Source: Inia geoffrensis
Lineage: Eukaryota; Chordata; Mammalia; Artiodactyla; Iniidae
Direction: 5' to 3'
Assembly (NCBI GenBank): GCA_036417435.1
Contig: CM070902.1
Span: forward strand, 136,451,886 to 136,515,885
Length of the DNA stretch: 64,000 bases
The position numbers and the translations under genes are program-made. The notes under the pieces were generated by a model, which did no database searches, was not told the DNA's origin, and was given only the letters and a program-made list of their open reading frames with translations. Below are positions 11,048 to 23,810 of this stretch, piece by piece. Position 1 is the stretch's first letter. Each line of letters opens with the position of its first letter.

Positions 11048-11159
11048 CTTTTAGGTCATCATCTATCTTGGGTAACTTTGGTGGAGTCAATGTGTCCAGT
11101 GTAAAGGTGAGATCTTCCTGAAAGGTTTCAACATGTTCTCCGTTAATGTAGATATCAAC
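11048..11159 (-). CDS. AtuA-like exon (end of AtuA domain, linker)
   Basis: This is a 112 bp block, 37 codons plus one base. The acceptor is strong ('aaattttttcttcag') and the donor is 'aaaag|gtatgt'. It enters in phase 0, matching the exit phase of the 49.9 kb exon, and leaves in phase 1. The peptide includes VDIYINGEHVETF and LTPPKLPKIDDDLK, and its last base G plus AA from the 7.75 kb exon makes glutamate. It probably covers the end of the AtuA domain (v.v.G..v) and the linker before the RSGDKG domain. Many family members carry a (G)P.G.TG / GRP...P region just before this. No such sequence was found in the 38.7 kb intron, so an exon with 0/0 phases may be missing or overlooked. Confidence 0.72.
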
Positions 11160-11999
11160 CTGAAGAAAAAATTTTTTTAAGCCAGGAAATGGGGAAAATA
11201 GATATTATGAGTAAGAAAGTCTGAACTTATTTAGGTTAATTGGAATATGAATTGGTTGGTTCTTTACTCCCCCCTTGGAAGTTCTGTTTTCCAAGCTTTT
11301 ACAAAGTGCACGGAGCTGACTGCATTGTTGCTCCTCTTAGTGCAAACAGATAATGCATAACCTGCTTCCAACTTCTATTTTCTTCTGCTTCTGAGCGAGC
11401 ATTCCTCTCTCAGGCATGCCTGCCTCTGCTTGCTGTTGGTGAGGACAGAGTAACCATGAACTCTAGCTGGTAGTCTGGGGCAAACTAAGATGAAGAAGCA
11501 CTAACAAGTATGGACCTGTCACTGACACTGGAATCAAAGGCTTTGTTTCTTGAGAATTAATGGCTGATGGCTGCCTCACTGGTACAGCTCCCTGGAAAAG
11601 CATTTCCAGCTTCCTTACCCTGTCTTCTAAGAATTGAATCAGGTCTGAGGCATACCTTTTCTCAAGTGCCAGAGCCTCACAATGGAGCTTTCTGTGTCAA
11701 AAGCAACGTCAGCCTTATCTTTTTATCAGAGTGGGATGAACCTGGCTCACGCACTAATGAACAGTCAACTCACACTGTGACAGGGAGTCTAGGGTAGCAT
11801 GTCTTTTATATTGGTTTATATGGCTGCATTAGTTTATATGATTATATGATGGTGGAGCCATAGCTGCTGCTTCTTTGAGTCCTAACGCCTAGACAGTCAG
11901 TTCCTGCAACATACAAGCTCTCAGTAATTGTCATACTAAACTTAAGAATTCTGTTTGTTTCTCAAAGCTTCCCTTGCAGTTACTCTTGATCCTCTTCAT

Positions 12000-12622
12000 C
12001 AGCAGTCCCCATCCTTTTTGGTATCAGGGACTGGTTTCGTGGAAGACAATTTTTCCGTGGATGGGGTAGGGGGGACGGTTTTGGGATGATTCAAGTGTAT
12101 TACATTTATTGTGCACTTTATTTCTATTATTATTACACTGTAATACATAATGAAATAATTATACAACTCACCATAATTCAGAATCAGTGGGACCCCTGAG
12201 CTTAATTTCACTTGCCACTCACTGACAGTGTTTTGATATGACTCTGCAAGCAATTGATTTATTATGGTCTCTGTGCAGTCAAACCTCTCTGCTAATGATT
12301 GTATTTGCAGCCACTCCCCAGTGCTAACATCACCATCTCAGCTCCACCTCAGATATCAGGCATTAGATTCTCATAAGGAGTGCACAACCTAGATCCCTTG
12401 CATGCTCAGTTCACAGTAGGGTTCGAGCTCCTATGAGAATCTAATACCATCACTGATCTGGTAGGAGGAGGAGCTCAGGCAGTAATGCGAGAGATGGCGA
12501 GCGGCTGTAAATACAGATGAAGCTTTCCTCACTTGCCCCCCGATTATCTCCTGCTGTGTGGCACGGTTCCTAACAGGCCACAGACCAGTACTTGTCCGTG
12601 GCCCAGGGGGTGGGGACCCTTG
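12000..12622. mobile_element. hAT-superfamily DNA transposon, non-autonomous
   Basis: Terminal inverted repeats are 'cagcagtccccatcc' at the left and, read from the other end, 'caagggtccccacccc'. The flanks carry a perfect 8-bp duplication CTCTTCAT (11,992-11,999 and 12,623-12,630), the size made by hAT elements. Subterminal 'gggactggtttcgtggaagac' and 'ccacagaccagtacttgtccgtgg' are typical of a common mammalian family. An internal inverted repeat joins 'attagattctcata' (12,362) with 'tatgagaatctaat' (12,433). No transposase is present. Confidence 0.85.
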
Positions 12623-12630
12623 CTCTTCAT

Positions 12631-14085
12631 GACCAATGCAAGTGCTGTGAGAACTGGAACCAAGTTGCAGAGTAGGCAGGCAATAAATACCAGTTGCAAA
12701 GGTATTCTGTATATATTCCAGGATGATTTTTGTCTCCAAGATGTTCCATCTAAACAAATGGCATCTTCACTCTCCTCCCAGCCTGTCCAGCCTGCTTAAC
12801 ACTGCTGCTTAGATTTTCTTGCTTAAGGTTACTAAGACAAAAGCAACTGATTAACTGTGCCACTGTCATTTTAATATACAAACGGTTCACAGCTTGTTCA
12901 TGCTTCACACCATTGCAAGCTCTGGGCAAAACTGAGCTCTCTGGAAATAACTGATTTCACTCATTTTACAAGGTGATATGGCAAAAATGGATGCAGCCAT
13001 ACCAAATGCTATTACTAGTACTTCCCTACAGATTCTCATTCAGGATATGCTTCTTCCAAATGTTAAGAAATATACTGAAGCAGAGGCATTTGAATATTTA
13101 CTCTGATAAATTATCTTTCACATATTTCCAGATGGAGACCTTCACTAGCTGTGAATTACTTTATCATCCATTTCGCTATCGTTTATGACTTCACAGTGGC
13201 TGATGAGAGTAAATAAGCAGTCTTGACTCTTCATTAACAGGTGAAGATGGAGGTTTTTTAAAATCAAATGATAAAAATGAGTTGTAAATCCCTTTTAAAA
13301 AGGTAGCTTTATACTCATGCCATACATTAGCAGTCCTAGAAACTCCTTGTCAATTTGTTATGGCCCAAATTTCCAGTATCTATATAAAAAATCTGCAGAT
13401 GGCATTGATTGGTGATGCTACTCACTCCTTTTCCATCATGGAACATTTCCATCATTCTCTATGATCAATGAGACTGGGTCATCTTGATGACAATCTAGTT
13501 TCAGTGATATTACAGATAATTGAAAACTTGGCAGCCATATTGCCAAAAATCAGGTTGCCATGAATCTCACCAAATGAATTCATCAATGTAAAATATTATA
13601 TTGTGTTATTGTACTTTCTCAAACTCTAAGCAATTTGCTTTTCACAAACAGAGGACAATTCAGGAAGATCACAGTTTAGGTGGATTATAAGGACAAGTCC
13701 AAAAATCCCTACACAGGATATATTTTCTATGGCCTTTGGCAAAGATGAAGTAATTTCTAAGAAGCTTATTTTTGAGAAAAGTAAAAGTCTCACATACTTC
13801 CATTTGGAGTTAAAGGAGAAAATAGAAAAAGAAAAGAAATTACTTTGAGAGATAGTGGCTTACAAATTTCCAGAATGAATGAAAGAACAAATTCTCTGGT
13901 ACAAGAAACCCAATGAATCTCAAACAAGGTAAGAAGGAATGGATAGCTAGACACAACAGGGTGAAACCGTAGAATCCCAAAGAGAAAAAGGAAAGGCCAG
14001 GAAAGAGAAGAGGCCTTACCACTGAAGGACCGCCAAACTGAGCTGATTTTTCAGTGGCAATAGTGGAATATCAAGTGCTACCATA
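12631..14085. other. Intronic stretch without recognised gene
   Basis: Mostly AT-rich single-copy-looking sequence. Small frames at 12973-13188 and 13840-14022 have no motif. No RNA gene or named repeat was identified. Confidence 0.4.
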
Positions 14086-14089
14086 TCCA

Positions 14090-16600
14090 GTCTACAAATA
14101 TTCTCAGTAAAATTAACTTTCAAACATAGAGGATAAATAAGTTCATTTTTTAAGACTTTGCCCTTTACCCCCAACATATGCACAGCCTTCCCCACTATCA
14201 ACATTATCCACCAGAGTGGTATATTTGTTACCAAGGGTGAACCTACATTGACAGCCTTATCACCCAAAGTCCACAGTGTACTTTAGGGTTCACTCTTGGT
14301 GTTGTATATTCTATGAGTTTGCACAAATGTATAATGATATGTATTTTTTTTTTCTTTTTTTTTTTTTTGTGGCACGCAGGCCTCTCACTGTTGTGGCCTC
14401 TCCCATTGCGAAGCACAGGCTCCAGACGCGCAGGCTCAGCGGTCATGGCTCACGGGCCCAGCCACTCCGCGGCATGTGGGATCTTCCCGGCCCGGGGCAC
14501 GAACCCGCGTCCCCTGCATCGGCAGGCGGACTCTCAACCACTGTGCCTCCAGGGAAGCCCTGATGTGTATTTATCATTACAGTATCATACAGAGTATTTT
14601 CACTGTCCTAAAAGTCCTACGCTTCACCTAGTCATTCTTCCCTCCTCCCTATCCCTGGCAACCACTGATCTTTTTACTATCTCCATAGTTTTGCCTTTTC
14701 CAGAATATCATATAGTTGGAATCATACAGTATGCAACCTTTACAGATTGGCTCATATCATTTAGTAATATACATTTAAAATTCCACCATGTCTTTTCATG
14801 ACTTGATTAACAATGATATTCCATTGTCTGATATACCACAGTTTATCTATTTATCTACTGATGGATAATCTTGGTTGCTTCCGAGTCCTGGCAATTAGGA
14901 ATAAAGCTGCCATAAACATCTTTGTGCAGGATATTGTATGGACATAAACTTTCAACTCGCTTGGGTAGAGGAACATGACTGTTGGACCATATGGTAAGAG
15001 TATGTTTGGTTTGTAAGAAACTGCCAAACTGTCTTCCAAAGTAGCTGTACCATTTTGCATTCTTGCCAGCAATGATTGAGAGTTCCTGTTGCTCCACATC
15101 CTCACCAGCATTCAGTATTGTCAGTGTTCTGGATTTTGGCCATTCTAATAGGTGTGAAGTGGGTAACTCATTGTTTTAATTTGCATTTCCCTAGTGACAT
15201 ATGATGTTGGGCATCTTTTCATATGCTTATTTGCTATTTGTTTATCTTCTTTAGTGAGGCATCTGTTAAGGTCTTTTGCTCATATTTTAAGTAGGCTATT
15301 TGTTTTCTTATTGTTGAGTTTTAATAGTTCTTTATACATTTTAGATAACAGTCCTTTATCAGATATGTCTTTTGCAAATATTTTCTCTCAGTCTGTGGCT
15401 TATCTTCTCATTCTCTTGACAGTTTCTTCAATGGAACAAAATTTTTTAATTTTAAAGAAGTCCAGCTTATTGATTATTTCTTTCATGGACTGTGCCTTTG
15501 GTGTTGTATCTTAAAAGTTATTACCATACCCAAGGTATATAGGTTTTCTCCTGTTATCTTCTAGGAGTTTTATAGTTTTGCATTTTACATTTAGGCCTAT
15601 GATACATTTTGCATTAATTTTTGTGAAAGGTGCAAGATCTTTGTCTAGGTTCATATTTTTGCATGTGGATGTCCAATTGTCCCAGCACCAGTTGTTGAAA
15701 AGGCTATATTTTCTCCATTGAATTGCTTTTATCACCTTTGTCAAAGATTAGTCAACTGTACTTGTGTGAGTCTATTTCTGGCCTTTCTATTCTCTTCTAT
15801 TGATCTGCCTGTTCTTTCACCAATACCACACTGTCCTGATTACTGTAGCTTTATAGTGAGCCTTGAAGTTGAATTCTCCAACTTTGTTCTTCTCTTCCAA
15901 CATTGTCTTGGTTATTCTGGGTCCTCTCCACATAAACTTTAGAATCAGTTTGTCTATATCCACAAAATAACTTGCTGGAATTTGGATTGGGGCTGTGTAA
16001 AATCTATAGAGCAAGTTGGGAAGATCTGACATCTTGACAAGATTGAGTCTCCCTATCTGTGAACATGAAATATCTCTCCATTTATTTAGTTCTTTGATAT
16101 CTTTCATCAGAGTTTTGAAGTTTTCCTCATACAGATCTTGAACATATTTTGTTACATTTATACCTAAGTATTTCATATTTTTCTATGTGCTAATGTAAAT
16201 GATAATGTGTTTTTTATTTCAAATTCCATTTTTTAACTGCTGGTATATAGGAAAGTGACTGGCTGTTGCATGTTAACCTTGTATCTTGCAGCCTTGCTGT
16301 AACTGCTTATTAGTTCCAGGAATTTTTTTGTTGATTCTTTCAGATTTTCTACATAGACGATTATCTCATCTGTGGACAAAGGCAATTTTCTTTCTTTCTT
16401 CCCAAACTGTATACCTTTTATTTCCTTTTCTTGTTTTATTGCATTAGCTAAGACTTTCAGTACAATAATGAAAAAGAGTGGTGAGAGAGGACAACCTTGT
16501 CTTGTTCTTGATCTTAGCAGGAAACCTTCATAAGTACGCTTTCTTAAAGACAAAAACCAACAGATCTGCACCAAGGAAATTTCCTTATTCAAAGTTTTTT
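14090..16600 (-). mobile_element. LINE-1 (L1M type), reverse orientation, 5' truncated
   Basis: The 3' UTR lies at about 14,090-14,300; read on the minus strand it has 'actttgggtgataa' and 'taccactctggtgg'. ORF2 continues up to about 16,600. Minus frames at 15817-16176 and 16233-16592 encode ORF2 pieces, including RTRQGCPLSPL and EKEIKGIQFGK. The reverse-transcriptase FADD box is lost and reads STDE followed by IIVY. Many stops separate the pieces, so it is inactive. A CHR SINE interrupts it at 14.35 kb. Confidence 0.88.
14345..14561 (-). mobile_element. CHR-type SINE inside L1
   Basis: Short CHR form, reverse: T-run, 'ggcctctcactgttgtggcc', then the head 'ctccagggaagccc'. It is flanked by near-identical 'tgatatgtattt' / 'tgatgtgtattt'. 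Confidence 0.9.
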
Positions 16601-16637
16601 TTCCCCCCTAAATGAAAAGATTGATTACTTTTGCTTT

Positions 16638-16984
16638 GGGGGCTTCCCTGGTGACATAGTGGTTAAGAATCCTCCTACCAATGCAGGGGACACGGGTTCG
16701 AGCCCTGGTCTGGGAAGACCCCACATGCCACAGAGCAACTAAGCCCATGTGCCACAAATACTGAGCCTGCATTCTAGAGTCCGCAAGCCACAGCTACTGA
16801 GCCCACATGCCACAACTACCGAAGCTCGTGCGCCTAGAGCCTGTGCTCTGCAACAAGAGAAGCCACCGCGATGAGAAGCCGGCACACCGCAGTGAAGAGT
16901 AGCCCCTGCTCGCTGCAACTAGAGAAAGCCCACGCGCAGCAACGAAGACCCAGCACAGCCAAAAATAAATAAATAAATAAAATG
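16638..16984 (+). mobile_element. CHR-type tRNA-derived SINE (long form)
   Basis: Runs from 'ggcttccctggtgacatagtgg' through the B-box 'gggttcgagccctgg' and repeated 'gccacaactac' units to 'ccaaaaataaataaataaat'. It sits next to the 5' border of the L1. Confidence 0.92.
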
Positions 16985-18384
16985 AATTTTAAAAAAATTT
17001 TCTTTGGTTTATGCATCTTTGTTTTGTTTTACTTATCTCACTCCCTTACTGAAACATGATGGTGGTAGTTGAAACAGTTTGTGCATTCTTGGTTGCTTTT
17101 TATTTTTTTATTTTAAATTGCACTTTTTTTCCAAAGAGTCAAGCAGCAGTAGAAGTAAAGGATAATCTTCTTTGTTAACAGTTCTCCAATTTCTCTTCTC
17201 TCCCCTTGTGTAGAACTATTTGGTCTATAAACCTTCTAATTATTTCAGCTGCACTAAGAACAGCTACCTTGAAGAGTCGAAAGCCACCTCTCTGAACCTT
17301 TAAGATGAAAAAAAAAAAACATTTGTTTTTTTTCAAATTACCTGACTGAGACCCTACATTTGATGAATCTACTGTGAATTTGGATTAAACTGTCCATGAC
17401 CACATTCATGATTAGTATAAAGTTTTTGCAGTAAGCTTCATTTCAGTAGATGCTATTCCAGATAAAACCTGATTCACATTTTGAAAGAACCTATGTTGTA
17501 TGCACTGGAGTTTTAAAATGTAATTATGAGATGCAGATTTCCAATTATGAGTCCATGGTACAGTTTATAATGACACCATAAATTTCCTTTTGTATGAATC
17601 CATATTTTCCTCATGTCTATATTTCCTAGAGCCACAATTTTCATGAAGAGAAAGAAACAGCTTTGTAAGACAGGAGGCTGGTTTCTCAGAGCTTTATGGT
17701 ATTAGTACTTTATGTAAAGACTCTTTGGGCCTTAATTCTAAGAAAATAAACAGGATTTAATATGAGCCAAGCAAAAAGCTTCTCCTCTGAATTATAATGC
17801 CTTCTTACATTCTTGGGTTCTTGGTTTTTAAGGTAGTGTCTAGTAGGTAACAAAAAGAAAGAAGAAAAAGGAGAGTTTCTTCCAACAGGTAGTCATGAGC
17901 CCCAAATAAACTGGTTTGCCGGATTGCCATAAAGCTTACTAATGCAGAGCAAAAACAGAACCATATATTTTTCAAGATTGCATGTTTTAGTTTCTTTTCT
18001 ACAGTTCTTAGTCAGAATGTATATAAGTTCTCTGTAAGATGCAAATTAATTCCTTCATGTGATTGAGTACTCATAGTTAATAATTAATGTAACCATTTAT
18101 TTTAAAAGTCTACCACACCCATTTCTAAAAAGGCCTGAGGCAGTTTACACATCAACACACAGTTCAAAGGCACACTATTATGTTTAAATACCCAATAAAA
18201 TACACTCTAGAAAACATAAAGGAGTGGATGCTGTCAAGGACCAGTCATGTCCTGCCTTTTTGAATGGCTCCCCACCACAGACGCTATCTCCTCCCTGCAC
18301 TCTTAAGTGGAGGCTGTTTGTTCTTGAACTTTCCACTTAACCACAGGAGCTGGCTGGGCTTGTCCAGCAGAATCAGCAGGACAA
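16985..18384. other. Intronic AT-rich stretch
   Basis: No coding block, RNA gene or confidently named repeat. A-run near 17,308. Confidence 0.4.
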
Positions 18385-18605
18385 TGACATGGGTAAATGT
18401 GTGGACTTTGTTGCCTCACTGCCTGGACTGGAATCATGGCTCGGTGTTTTGAGCAAGTTATTCAATGTCTCCGAGCCTCAGTTTTCTCATCTGCAAAATG
18501 GGGGATAATAATAGTACCCATCTCACAGGTGAGAATGTAATGAGTTTTGTAAAGTACTTGGAACAGAAACTGGCACACAGTAAGTGCTAAATGACTGTTA
18601 GCACT
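18385..18605 (+). repeat. MIR SINE
   Basis: Contains the MIR core and 3' part: 'gagcaagttattcaatgtctccgagcctcagttttctcatctgcaaaatggggg' followed by 'ggcacacagtaagtgct'. Confidence 0.85.
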
Positions 18606-19399
18606 TGCCCATTCAACATTCCTCCAATCTCCTGCAAAAATCCTTCCTTTGAAACCTGTGCCTCTCACATGTACTGTCCTCCAACCCTTCTCATTGTTCT
18701 TGTATGCATCGGAGATTTTGGAACTCGGCTTATGATTTTTCTCTCCACCCCAAGTTTGCCATAATCCTGCTCTCCTTAATGTTCATGTGGACGACGCTTC
18801 CAATACCTAGTACCTTGGCTTCAAATTCAATGACCTGCATCTCCACAGAGAGATGAACAGCTCATCCCTTCTCCCGTATTATCACCTGGAGCTGCTCCAC
18901 CTGTAAAATCTTAAACCAGTTGGTTCAACTTTCTCATCATAGGCTCCTATTATCCTCACTGTTTCAACTGTACCTGTGCGTCCATGAGAATTGTGACTAA
19001 AGTCCATGTATTAGAGTTTCTTTTGCTTTTACTTCCTTCTCAATCTCACTTTGGTTTAGCACTTCAATCTGTATCTTTAAACCATACCTCCAACTTCTTG
19101 CTGCTCCTGCTCTTTTTTCCTTCTGCAATACTTACCCAAATGTGGATCAATCCAGTCTTCTTTGCTCCTAATACCACACTAAGTACATCACTCAACCCTG
19201 TGCACTGGAGCCACTAACTCATGATCTCTGTCCTCTCCCAAGCCCTCAGCACACGGCCTGGCAGTCTCCTCCACACCCCTCTCTAGCCCTGCTTTTCTTT
19301 GCAGACTTCCTACCCCTACTCTCTAATCCATCATATCCAGGTACCAAGTTCCATCTTAACCATGTGCTAAATATCTGTTGAATGTAACAGGCTCACTTC

Positions 19400-19905
19400 A
19401 TTTCTTCTCTCCTTCTCATCATCTCTAGCCATCTCTTTCCCCTGCAAAATATTCTCCTTCCTGCTGCCAAAGTGCATCATGCTTTGTACATCCTTAATAT
19501 CTTTCAGTAACTCCCCAGTGCTTGCATAGCTTGACCCCAGGGCCTCTGTTCACCTCTCTAGACCCCTTTCCCGATTCTTCTGACCTGAACCTTACACACC
19601 AAATTACTTGTGCTTCCTCAAATGTGCCACATTCTCTCAGACCCCCAATGCATCCCATATGCTACCTCCTTTGCAGGGAATGCCCTTTTCCCTCTTTTTC
19701 TACCTGGATAACTCCCACTGGTCGTTTAGGGTTCCATTCAAATGTCCCTTCTTGGCAGCTCTGGTGTAGAAACTCCCCTGACCCTTCCTCTCTGACCCTT
19801 CCTCTTCCTGAGCAGGCTGGCTGAGTGTCTCTCTTTGTTCTTCTATGTTCTTCTTTTCAAGTATTTACCATGTTCCTGGCACTTGGCACCCAGTAACTGG
19901 TTAGT
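19400..19905 (+). repeat. L2 LINE 3' region
   Basis: Sense L2 text: 'gggcctctgttcacctctc', 'tttgcagggaatgcccttttccctc', 'ggttccattcaaatgtcccttcttgg' and 'gtatttaccatgttcctggc'. Pyrimidine-rich text from 18,630 may be its upstream part. The open frame at 19522-19824 belongs to it. Confidence 0.8.
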
Positions 19906-20569
19906 GAAGACATCCCATTTCCATAAAATAATGATAAAACTATAGTAGCATTTCATTTTATGTGCCCATTTGGAATAGAGATTTTTAAAACTGTGGTGAA
20001 GTTTGTTTTAACAGAGTCAGTATTGCAGAGTGACTGCCACTCCAGTTAGCTGGTTGGCAGCCATGCTCTCAAGTAACTGGCTAACCAAAACCAAGGGCTT
20101 GATTGATAGTTATCACCTGCTGAGCAACCCTGGACACCCAACAGCATATCAGGCACTTAAGCATGTCTTCTGGCTCCCCTCCTGGCAGCAAGATGGCTTC
20201 AGCACTCTGGGCATCACATCCCACATAGAAGCACTTAGCAGTCAGAGAAAGGTCTGTTTCTCTCTTATATTTCTTTGTTAAAGAGACAACAAAAATCCTT
20301 TTCCAGGATTCCTGTGCCCCCACTGTCAGAATAGTTCCTTCCAATCGCACTGGACAAAACCAGATCATATTCCAAACCCCTAAACTGGTCACAGGCACAG
20401 GGAACAGGGGCATTATTCTGGTTCCGACCAATCAGGATTTACCTGAACCACCTGCAGGAATAGGACACTAAACAAAATTAGGGTCTGATTAAGGACGAGG
20501 AAGGAAATGGCTGTTGGGTAAGCAACTGGCAGTCTGCCAAAATGAACGTCATTGTTAAACAAGAGCTGG

Positions 20570-20765
20570 ATTTCGTGTCAGGCTCAACAGTGTGAGTCCC
20601 ATCTCTGCTATTTCCTACTTGTGTGACCTTGGGCAACTCTTTATCCTCCCCAAGACTTGGTCTCCTCATCTGTAAAATGGGGATTCCCAAACCTAACTTT
20701 TAGCATTATTGTGAATATTACACAACATATATAATGTTGCTGACCCACAATGGACATTCATTCAG
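20570..20765 (+). repeat. MIR SINE
   Basis: 'tatttcctacttgtgtgaccttgggcaactc' and 'ggtctcctcatctgtaaaatgggg' are classic MIR core text. An L2 antisense end ('ttcattcagcc', 'ctacaatgtgccaggca') follows at 20,755-20,880. Confidence 0.85.
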
Positions 20766-21399
20766 CCATTTAAAAATCTTTGTGGACACCTACAATGTGC
20801 CAGGCATTAAGCCCAGGATATAGTGGTGAATAAGATAGGTATGATCCCTCCGTTCATGTAATTTGCTAGTGATACATGTTAGTTTTTTAAATTTCCTAAT
20901 TTTGCTGACTCAGAAATCTATAAGCACTTTGATTACTTTGATGATCACTTTCTAAAGAAACTCAATGTTTTTAGGAGTACTCATGGCTTCTGAAATTTTA
21001 TATTTAATGTGGAAGGTTTATAAACATTTACTTTCTCTTGTTTGGTTTATTCTGTTTCAATAAAATTATCAGAGATATTTATATCTTTATGAATATATTG
21101 TGATTGTGAATGCTATCCTGATTCTTAGACTAAAGATGATTGGTAAAGTGCCATATTTAAAAAAATGAATAACCGAAACAATATCCAATATAATCTCATA
21201 GCCCTGAGGAAAGATCCAGATGCAACAGCATGCAGTCTACCCATCTGAGTAATCATATACTTGGTCTACAGTTAAGACAGATCCAATTCATGGGGAGGGT
21301 TAATTTTCACTTAATAGGAACAATCAGGTAATTAGGGTGACCCATTCCCCAACTATACCCCTTAACAGCTTTTCTCTTTTTAGTCAAATAAACAAGATA

Positions 21400-21607
21400 C
21401 AATTGACCCTTGAACAATGTGGGGGTTAGGGGTGCCAACCCTCCCCATGGTGGACAATCTGCATATAGATTATAGTCAGCCCCCTGTACCTGCCAGTTCC
21501 TCATCTGCGGATTCAACCAACCATGGATTGTGTAGTACTATAGTAGTTACTACAGAAAAAAATTCACACATAAGTGCATTTCAAACTCCTGTTTTCAGGG
21601 TCAACAG
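21400..21607. mobile_element. Tigger/MER2-like short DNA transposon
   Basis: Starts 'caattgacccttgaac' after a TA and ends with 'cagggtcaacag' before a TA, giving inverted ends (reverse of end: 'ctgttgaccctg'). Internal 'cctcatctgcggattcaaccaaccatgga' is typical of this group. It is too short to encode a transposase. Confidence 0.7.
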
Positions 21608-21609
21608 TA

Positions 21610-22680
21610 GTTAAGGAGACTTGCCAAGAATAACCTCTCCCCAAACCACCCATATCACATATTCTTGAAAGTATAATTAAGATACTATTGAAGCAGATTA
21701 AGGCACCTCTCTTACCTTTTTGGGGGCATACAGGAAGAAAAATGGTTTTAGAACAGGAGATCTAAATATAAAGTACAAAAGAGGTGACAATAAACATTAG
21801 GTTTACACATCTGGGGGCCCAGAAAAGAGGGAGACCTCTGCTCACTTGTCACACTTGACTCACCTCTATCTAGTTTTCTATTGACATATACACTGATCTG
21901 TTTCTTGTTTGCATTTCCCTTTGATCCTACCAAGGAGCACTGAGATGTCTTTATCAGAAAGTGTCTTTATATACACAAAAGCTAAATGGGTCATCAAACG
22001 TTGAAGTTGTTTTTCTAGTACTACCTATGGATTTTCACCAGTGTATTCCTTCGTCCAGTCTAAGGATAAAGTGAGTACTAAGTGAGTACCTAAAAGAAGT
22101 ATGGATGGAGCTAGGGCATAGTTTCCAGGCATGGGAAGAGATAAATGGCCTTTTAGTGTGATATAATATTTAAGCTTAACCTTAGTCACAAATATAACAG
22201 TTGGAAGGAAATCTATTACTTATCCAGTGTGGACAGACAACAGTTAGAAGAAAACCCCACAAAAGCGATAAACAGGAACACAGAGATAGAGAAGGCATGG
22301 AATACTTGTGGGCTGAATTAACTGAGAATTGAAACTAGAGACAAAGTGTGTTATTATTAAATTTTATGGTGTGTAAAGATTAAGTTGATGGGACCAAATA
22401 GCATGGGATCCCTAGACATTTTAAACCTTTAATAGCGAAATACAATACTTGTAAAGTTCAAGGCACAAATATGTAAAGTTTGATGTCTTATCACAGAACA
22501 ACGTCCATGTACTCACCACCAATGTTACCTGGTTCCCTCCTGCTTCTCCCAATCACCACCACCCCCAATAAAGGTACACCCCGTCCTGACTTTTATGAAA
22601 ATAATTTTCTTCCTTTTATTTATGGGTCTTCCACATAAGCATGCATCTTCAAACACTAGTTTTTTTGCCTGCTTTTTGAA
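21610..22680. other. Intronic stretch, nothing recognised
   Basis: No gene or named repeat seen. Small minus frames at 21748-21933 and 22525-22731 have no motif. Confidence 0.35.
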
Positions 22681-22900
22681 CTTTATATAAATGGAATTAC
22701 AGTACATATTCATGTTCCTGACTTTTTTCATTCAACATTGTGTCTATGACATTCACACATGATATTGAATGTAGCTGCAATTTGTTCAGTTACATAAAAT
22801 ACTATAAATTTTCATTACTGTCTAGTATTCATTGAAATAATATACCACAACTTATTTAACCATTCTATCCTTAGATGTCTTAAAAAGCCAAAGGAGCCTT
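22680..22900 (-). repeat. Old L1-like fragment
   Basis: 'tataaatggaattacagtacatattcatg', 'ttcattcaacattgtg' and 'tattcattgaaataatataccacaacttatttaacc' resemble the antisense of old L1 3' sequences. Confidence 0.45.
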
Positions 22901-23399
22901 AATATATTTTTCTAACTACTTAGACTTTCATTATGGTAAAGACTACCTCTTAATTTATGAAGTTGATTCATTTAAGGGAAAGAAACAATAAAAGTTTCTT
23001 AAATTCAGCGTATTTCAGAAAAGGGGTAACTGGAGAGTGTTGATTCTGATCGAGCTGGCAGAGAGGGAAGATGTAGGGAGAACCAAGGTTTCTTTCCCCT
23101 TTATTCCCCATTGGAGAAGCACTTGAGGCCCTGCTCCAAACCAAATAGCTCTGTCTTCTGCCACTGAAGGAGGAGTGAGGAAACTGTAGCTCCATGGCAG
23201 AGTGACTGTGCTTGGTGAGACAGAAAGAGAATGTGTGTGTATACGTGCACAAAAGGGCTTCAGTTCTGGTTGTTATTACATTAATTCTTGATACTGGTTT
23301 TGATATATTTTCTGTGTTTGGGTCATAAAACCCAAAATGTTCTATTAATCACAGACTATTTTATTACAAAAAGTGTTGTGCTTTGTGTTGTACCGGGTT

Positions 23400-23810
23400 A
23401 TTTTTCAGCAAATACTCAGCCCCCTCCACCTCTCCCTTGGAATGAAGTCTATTTTCCTATCTTTGGGCTTGGCCACGTGACATGCTTTGGCCACTGGGAA
23501 ATCAGCAGGTGTGATACAAACAGCAGCTCTAAATATGCTTGAGTGGTGGACTCATGGTCTTGTGTTCCAGTGGTTTGCCAGGACAAGAGCAAGCCCTGGG
23601 TGGCTTCTGCCCCTGGGCCCCAGAATGAAAAACGTGGAGCAGACCCGAACCCATGCCAAAGCCTAACTAACCCACAACTTGAAGCAGAGCTGCCCAGCAC
23701 AGCTAAGCCTATTTCAGCCCAGCTGAAGTTGACCATGAGCTCGAGAATAAGTGCTTATTATTGCAGGCCTCTGAGTGTGGAGTATTTTGCCATTATAGTG
23801 GTGAAGATTG
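23400..23810 (+). repeat. Old LTR-like interspersed repeat
   Basis: 'ggcttggccacgtgacatgctttggccactggg' and a decayed 3' end '(tgcag)gcctctgagtgtgg' place it with the same repeat group seen at 1.3 and 37.1 kb. The open frames at 23449-23736 (minus) and 23543-23818 (plus) fall inside it. Confidence 0.5.

Noticed and set aside
14016..14267. Minus-strand 83-codon frame that looked like a small secreted protein ending at a splice-like 'gtaagg'
   Set aside because: The text matches an old L1 3' UTR ('actttgggtgataa', 'taccactctggtgg') and continues directly into antisense L1 ORF2.
16638..16984. tRNA gene because of a good B-box
   Set aside because: The B-box belongs to the tRNA-derived head of a SINE with an A-rich tail; the same holds for all other copies.
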